In this document: positions 61,446 to 64,000 of the stretch, in pieces
Numbering within the stretch: position 1 is the stretch's first letter
How the letters are laid out: each line of letters opens with the position of its first letter
From: Clavelina lepadiformis
Lineage: Eukaryota > Chordata > Ascidiacea > Aplousobranchia > Clavelinidae
Assembly: GCF_947623445.1 (NCBI RefSeq)
Contig: NC_135245.1
Location: forward strand, 18,917,501-18,981,500
DNA length: 64,000 nucleotides
Direction: 5' to 3'
The notes under the pieces: model-generated
What the model was told of the DNA's origin: nothing
Databases searched by the model: none
What the model saw: the letters and a program-made list of their open reading frames with translations, nothing else
Position numbers and translations under genes: made by a program

Positions 61446-63425
61446 CACTGGTCAACAAATTTTTTTTAATTTTTTGTTGCATGAGATTTTTTAACTGATT
61501 CTACACAATCTTGGGATGCTGATTTCAAATCTGCAATCAGTTTTTTTATGCATGCTCTAGTTTTTATGCAATCGACAATTTAAATTTTTTCGTTTCTGGC
61601 TCATATTTAGTGTGCGCAGTCTGTATGGTACAGTACCAGTGTTTCAGATAGAAGCTTTCAGCTCTTTTAAGTTGTAGCCTACTGCTGTTTAAGGGCGTTT
61701 GAAGAAGCTAAGCAGTTTGATTATAGTGAGGTATTGCGGATAGATGCTGTAGGAGAGGTTATAAGCTCTATTTTACACTCGTAAATGCAAAAATAAACCT
61801 GATTCATTTTGTTATATGAGTGGTGTGTATACGCTTCTTTCGTCAAAGATGAAATATAACATCGTTCGTGAAGCCTGCCTACAGAGCTTACTTTGGCATC
61901 CATCTTGGCGATCAATATAAGAAATGGTCTCCACATATTGTGTGCCATAACTGCGAAGAAATGCTCAGAGACTGAACAAAACGAAAGCGGAAGAGTCTGC
62001 CTTTTTGCATTCCAATGGTGTGGCGTGAACCCCAAGATCACACGACTGACTGCTACTTTTGCATGGTAAATATGAAAGGTGTTGGCAGGAAGAGCCGACT
62101 AATGCTTTCTTATCCAAGTATACCATCAGCTATACGACCTGTTCCGCACTCTGATAGATTCCCTCCTCCAGTCTTTAGTGGTTTTACATTTTCTGAAGAT
62201 GAGGAAACTGAATCGGAAAGGGAAGAGGTTATGGAAATTGAGTATAAAAGAACAGATACAGAATCTGTTAATCAATCAGAACTGAATGACTTAGTACGTG
62301 ATTTAGATTTGTCCAAGCAAGAAGCTCAGCTCTTAGCCTCCAGACTCAAGGAAAAACAGGTTCTAGATCAATCTGTAAAGGTTTCCTTTTTTCGAAAAAG
62401 AGAAGAACTCTTTCTTCCCTATTTTTCAGAGGAAAATATGCTGGTATATTGCAACGATATACCTGGTCTTCTCGAACAACTGGGTATCTCCTCGTATGAT
62501 CCAGAACAATGGCGATTGTTTTTGGACAGTACTAAGCACAGCCTCAAGTGTGTCCTTTTACACAATGGAAATGTTTATGAAGCTGTTCCAGTTGGTCACT
62601 CCACTGTCTTAAAGGAATGGCATGATGACATCAGAATTGTTATGGATTTGCTCAGATAACATGAGCACAACTGGATCATTTGTGTTAACCTCAAAATGGT
62701 TAGTTTTCTGCTAGGTCAGCAAAAAGGATACACTAAATTTCTCTGTTATCTATGCATGTGGGATAGCAGAGCAACTGAAAAACATTGGACACAGAAGGAG
62801 CGGCCCTTACGTGAAACATTTCAAGTTGGCATGCCTAATGTAACACACAACCCAATCGTAAGCAGAGACAAAATTGTTTTTCCGCCCCTGCACATCAAAC
62901 TAGGTCTCATAACACCGTTTGTTAAAGCTCTAAATCTTGACAATGAATCCTTTCATCATCTTCTTTACACTTTCCCTGCTTTGTCATATGATAAAATTAA
63001 AGCAGCAAACTCAAAAAGCGTACAAACGCAGAAGTTATTGGATTTCCATCATTCTTTTCAATGTCATTTTGCAAAAAAACTCGCTTATTACATGTATTTT
63101 ACCAGCAAAAATGTTCTTTGTTACATTTTTTCAAACATTTGGTGCCTAATTGTCTGTAAATACAAATGCTAGTGGTAACACAATAATTTCTGGGAACCTA
63201 TTTTTGTTTTGAGGTTGGTTATTCGACTATAAGCAAGAACGTCATTTGACAAATCATGTAATTTTCAGAAAATTTGAATTTAGTAAAGAAAAAAATAAAA
63301 AATCTCATTTTGCAAAAAATTTACACCTTGCAGAAAAAAACTAAGGTCAGATTCGGATTCAGCGCCCCCAAATTAGGTAAGAACAAGTGTTGGTAGAAAT
63401 GCAACAAAATTTTTGTTGACCAGTG
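61446..63425. mobile_element. DNA transposon with CACTGGTCAAC ends, decayed
   Basis: About 1,980 bp. The termini are inverted repeats CACTGGTCAACAAA at the left and TTTTGTTGACCAGTG at the right, with a second shared inner block TTTTGTTGCAT. A 3-bp TAA flanks both ends (61443-61445 and 63426-63428). CACTG termini with a 3-bp duplication point to the CACTA/Mirage/Chapaev group, though I cannot fix the superfamily. The interior encodes pieces of a protein family repeated in many invertebrate genomes. Confidence 0.75.
61863..63172 (+). pseudogene. Transposon-encoded protein remnant (WREP..CYFC family)
   Basis: A single reading frame holds FVKPAYRAYFGIHLGDQ, MVWREPQDHTTDCYFC, SIPSAIRPVPHSDRFPPPVF, YDPEQWRLFLDSTKHSLKCV, LLGQQKGYTKFLCYLCMWDS and FPPLHIKLGLITPFVKALN in order. 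These are hallmarks of a large, otherwise uncharacterised invertebrate protein family that I take to be transposon-encoded. In-frame stops at 61973-61975 (TGA, in place of an expected Trp) and 62657-62659 (TAA) break it, a further TGA lies at 61850-61852, and the C-terminal third is missing, so the copy is dead. The two longest open pieces are 62015-62659 and 62696-63172. The CxxC of DCYFC and CYLC suggest metal binding; the function is unproven. Confidence 0.8.
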
Positions 63426-64000
63426 TAATGAATGAATCTGTTACGTGGGGAATTTGATTAAATATACACAATGTTGTTCGACAAAACAAAAATGTGCGGA
63501 ATCGAGCCTGAGCACGAACGTCATCAAATTGTGTTGTCAAGACCCGCAGCTTTTCTCTCGGAGATACCAAGGACGTTAACGCCCATATCTCTGCAGATAA
63601 AATTAAAGGAACAAATAAAAAACAGAATATCAACTTGCAATTGGAGAAACAATAACAAGAAATAAGTTAATTATAACAGATACGTACAGTGTTGATTGGC
63701 ATAAAAATTTTGAGATATTAAAAACATTGTGATATTCGTTTGTTTATAATTGTCTCTTTTCCTCCTAGTTTTATCAAAGAATAAATTTTATATTTAAATA
63801 TCCAGATCAACGGTATTAATTCATTTTCGTTTTCATGAAAAATATATTATTTAAGACATGTCAACGTTTAATTAATAAAATATTTATACCGGCCATTGTA
63901 ACAATTAGTGCAACCTTTTTTTTTGTAAGACAAATGCTATTATTACAACGGTAATTTATTTAACCATCATGCTACACATACCTAACAGTCCTACCGATGT
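63426..64000. other. AT-rich sequence at the window edge
   Basis: No gene or repeat recognised. The overlapping frames 63373-63633 (minus) and 63471-63665 (plus) lack domains. Confidence 0.4.

Noticed and set aside
62937-63149. 70-residue frame overlapping the transposon
   Set aside because: A different-frame shadow of the transposon protein remnant, with no similarity of its own.
1-64000. tRNA, rRNA, CRISPR arrays, LTR or capsid-bearing elements
   Set aside because: I looked for tRNA B-box-like GGTTCGAATCC, 5S and U-snRNA starts, regularly spaced repeats and reverse-transcriptase or capsid motifs and saw none that held up.

Overview
The window is chordate-type nuclear DNA: AT-rich, with genes split into many short exons, small GT-AG introns (some about 60 bp) and several small DNA transposons. 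The gene set (HES, MDGA, Kizuna, TIMM17, a tandem receptor tyrosine phosphatase) and the compact introns fit an ascidian tunicate, most likely Ciona or a close relative. The species is an inference from gene content and style, not a database match.

Layout. 1-2.7 kb: a HES transcriptional repressor on the minus strand, four exons, ending in WRPW. 2.7-17.4 kb: about 14.6 kb with no gene I can support; it holds candidate Su(H) and HES-type sites close to the HES promoter, a GC-rich island, and a run of perfect hairpins. 17.4-25.9 kb: MDGA on the minus strand (signal peptide, six Ig domains, FnIII, MAM, and a hydrophobic C-terminal exon suited to a GPI anchor). 29.4-33.3 kb: the centrosomal protein Kizuna (KIZ) on the minus strand, ten exons. 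37.4-48.4 kb: a local duplication cluster in which a TIMM17 copy and a small ParB/sulfiredoxin-like protein gene alternate three times; one TIMM17 looks functional and two are decayed, and the third small gene has lost its splice donor. 51.6-60.2 kb: a 27-exon receptor protein tyrosine phosphatase whose ectodomain joins a C-type lectin-like domain to two FnIII domains, followed by a transmembrane helix, an intact D1 and an altered D2. 61.4-63.4 kb: a decayed DNA transposon with CACTGGTCAAC ends.

Mobile DNA: five short hAT-like elements with 8-bp target duplications, a Mutator-like element with a 9-bp duplication and arrays of subterminal repeats, the CACTG-ended transposon, and two weaker hAT remnants. 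I saw no retroviral, LTR or capsid-bearing element.

The main single-copy genes are functionally unrelated neighbours (Notch-pathway repression, synaptic/neural adhesion, centrosome, mitochondrial import, tyrosine phosphatase signalling). The most unusual items are the lectin-type receptor phosphatase and the alternating TIMM17/ParB-like cluster. The exon models for HES, KIZ and the phosphatase are phase-consistent throughout; MDGA is consistent except for one unresolved joint in its FnIII domain.
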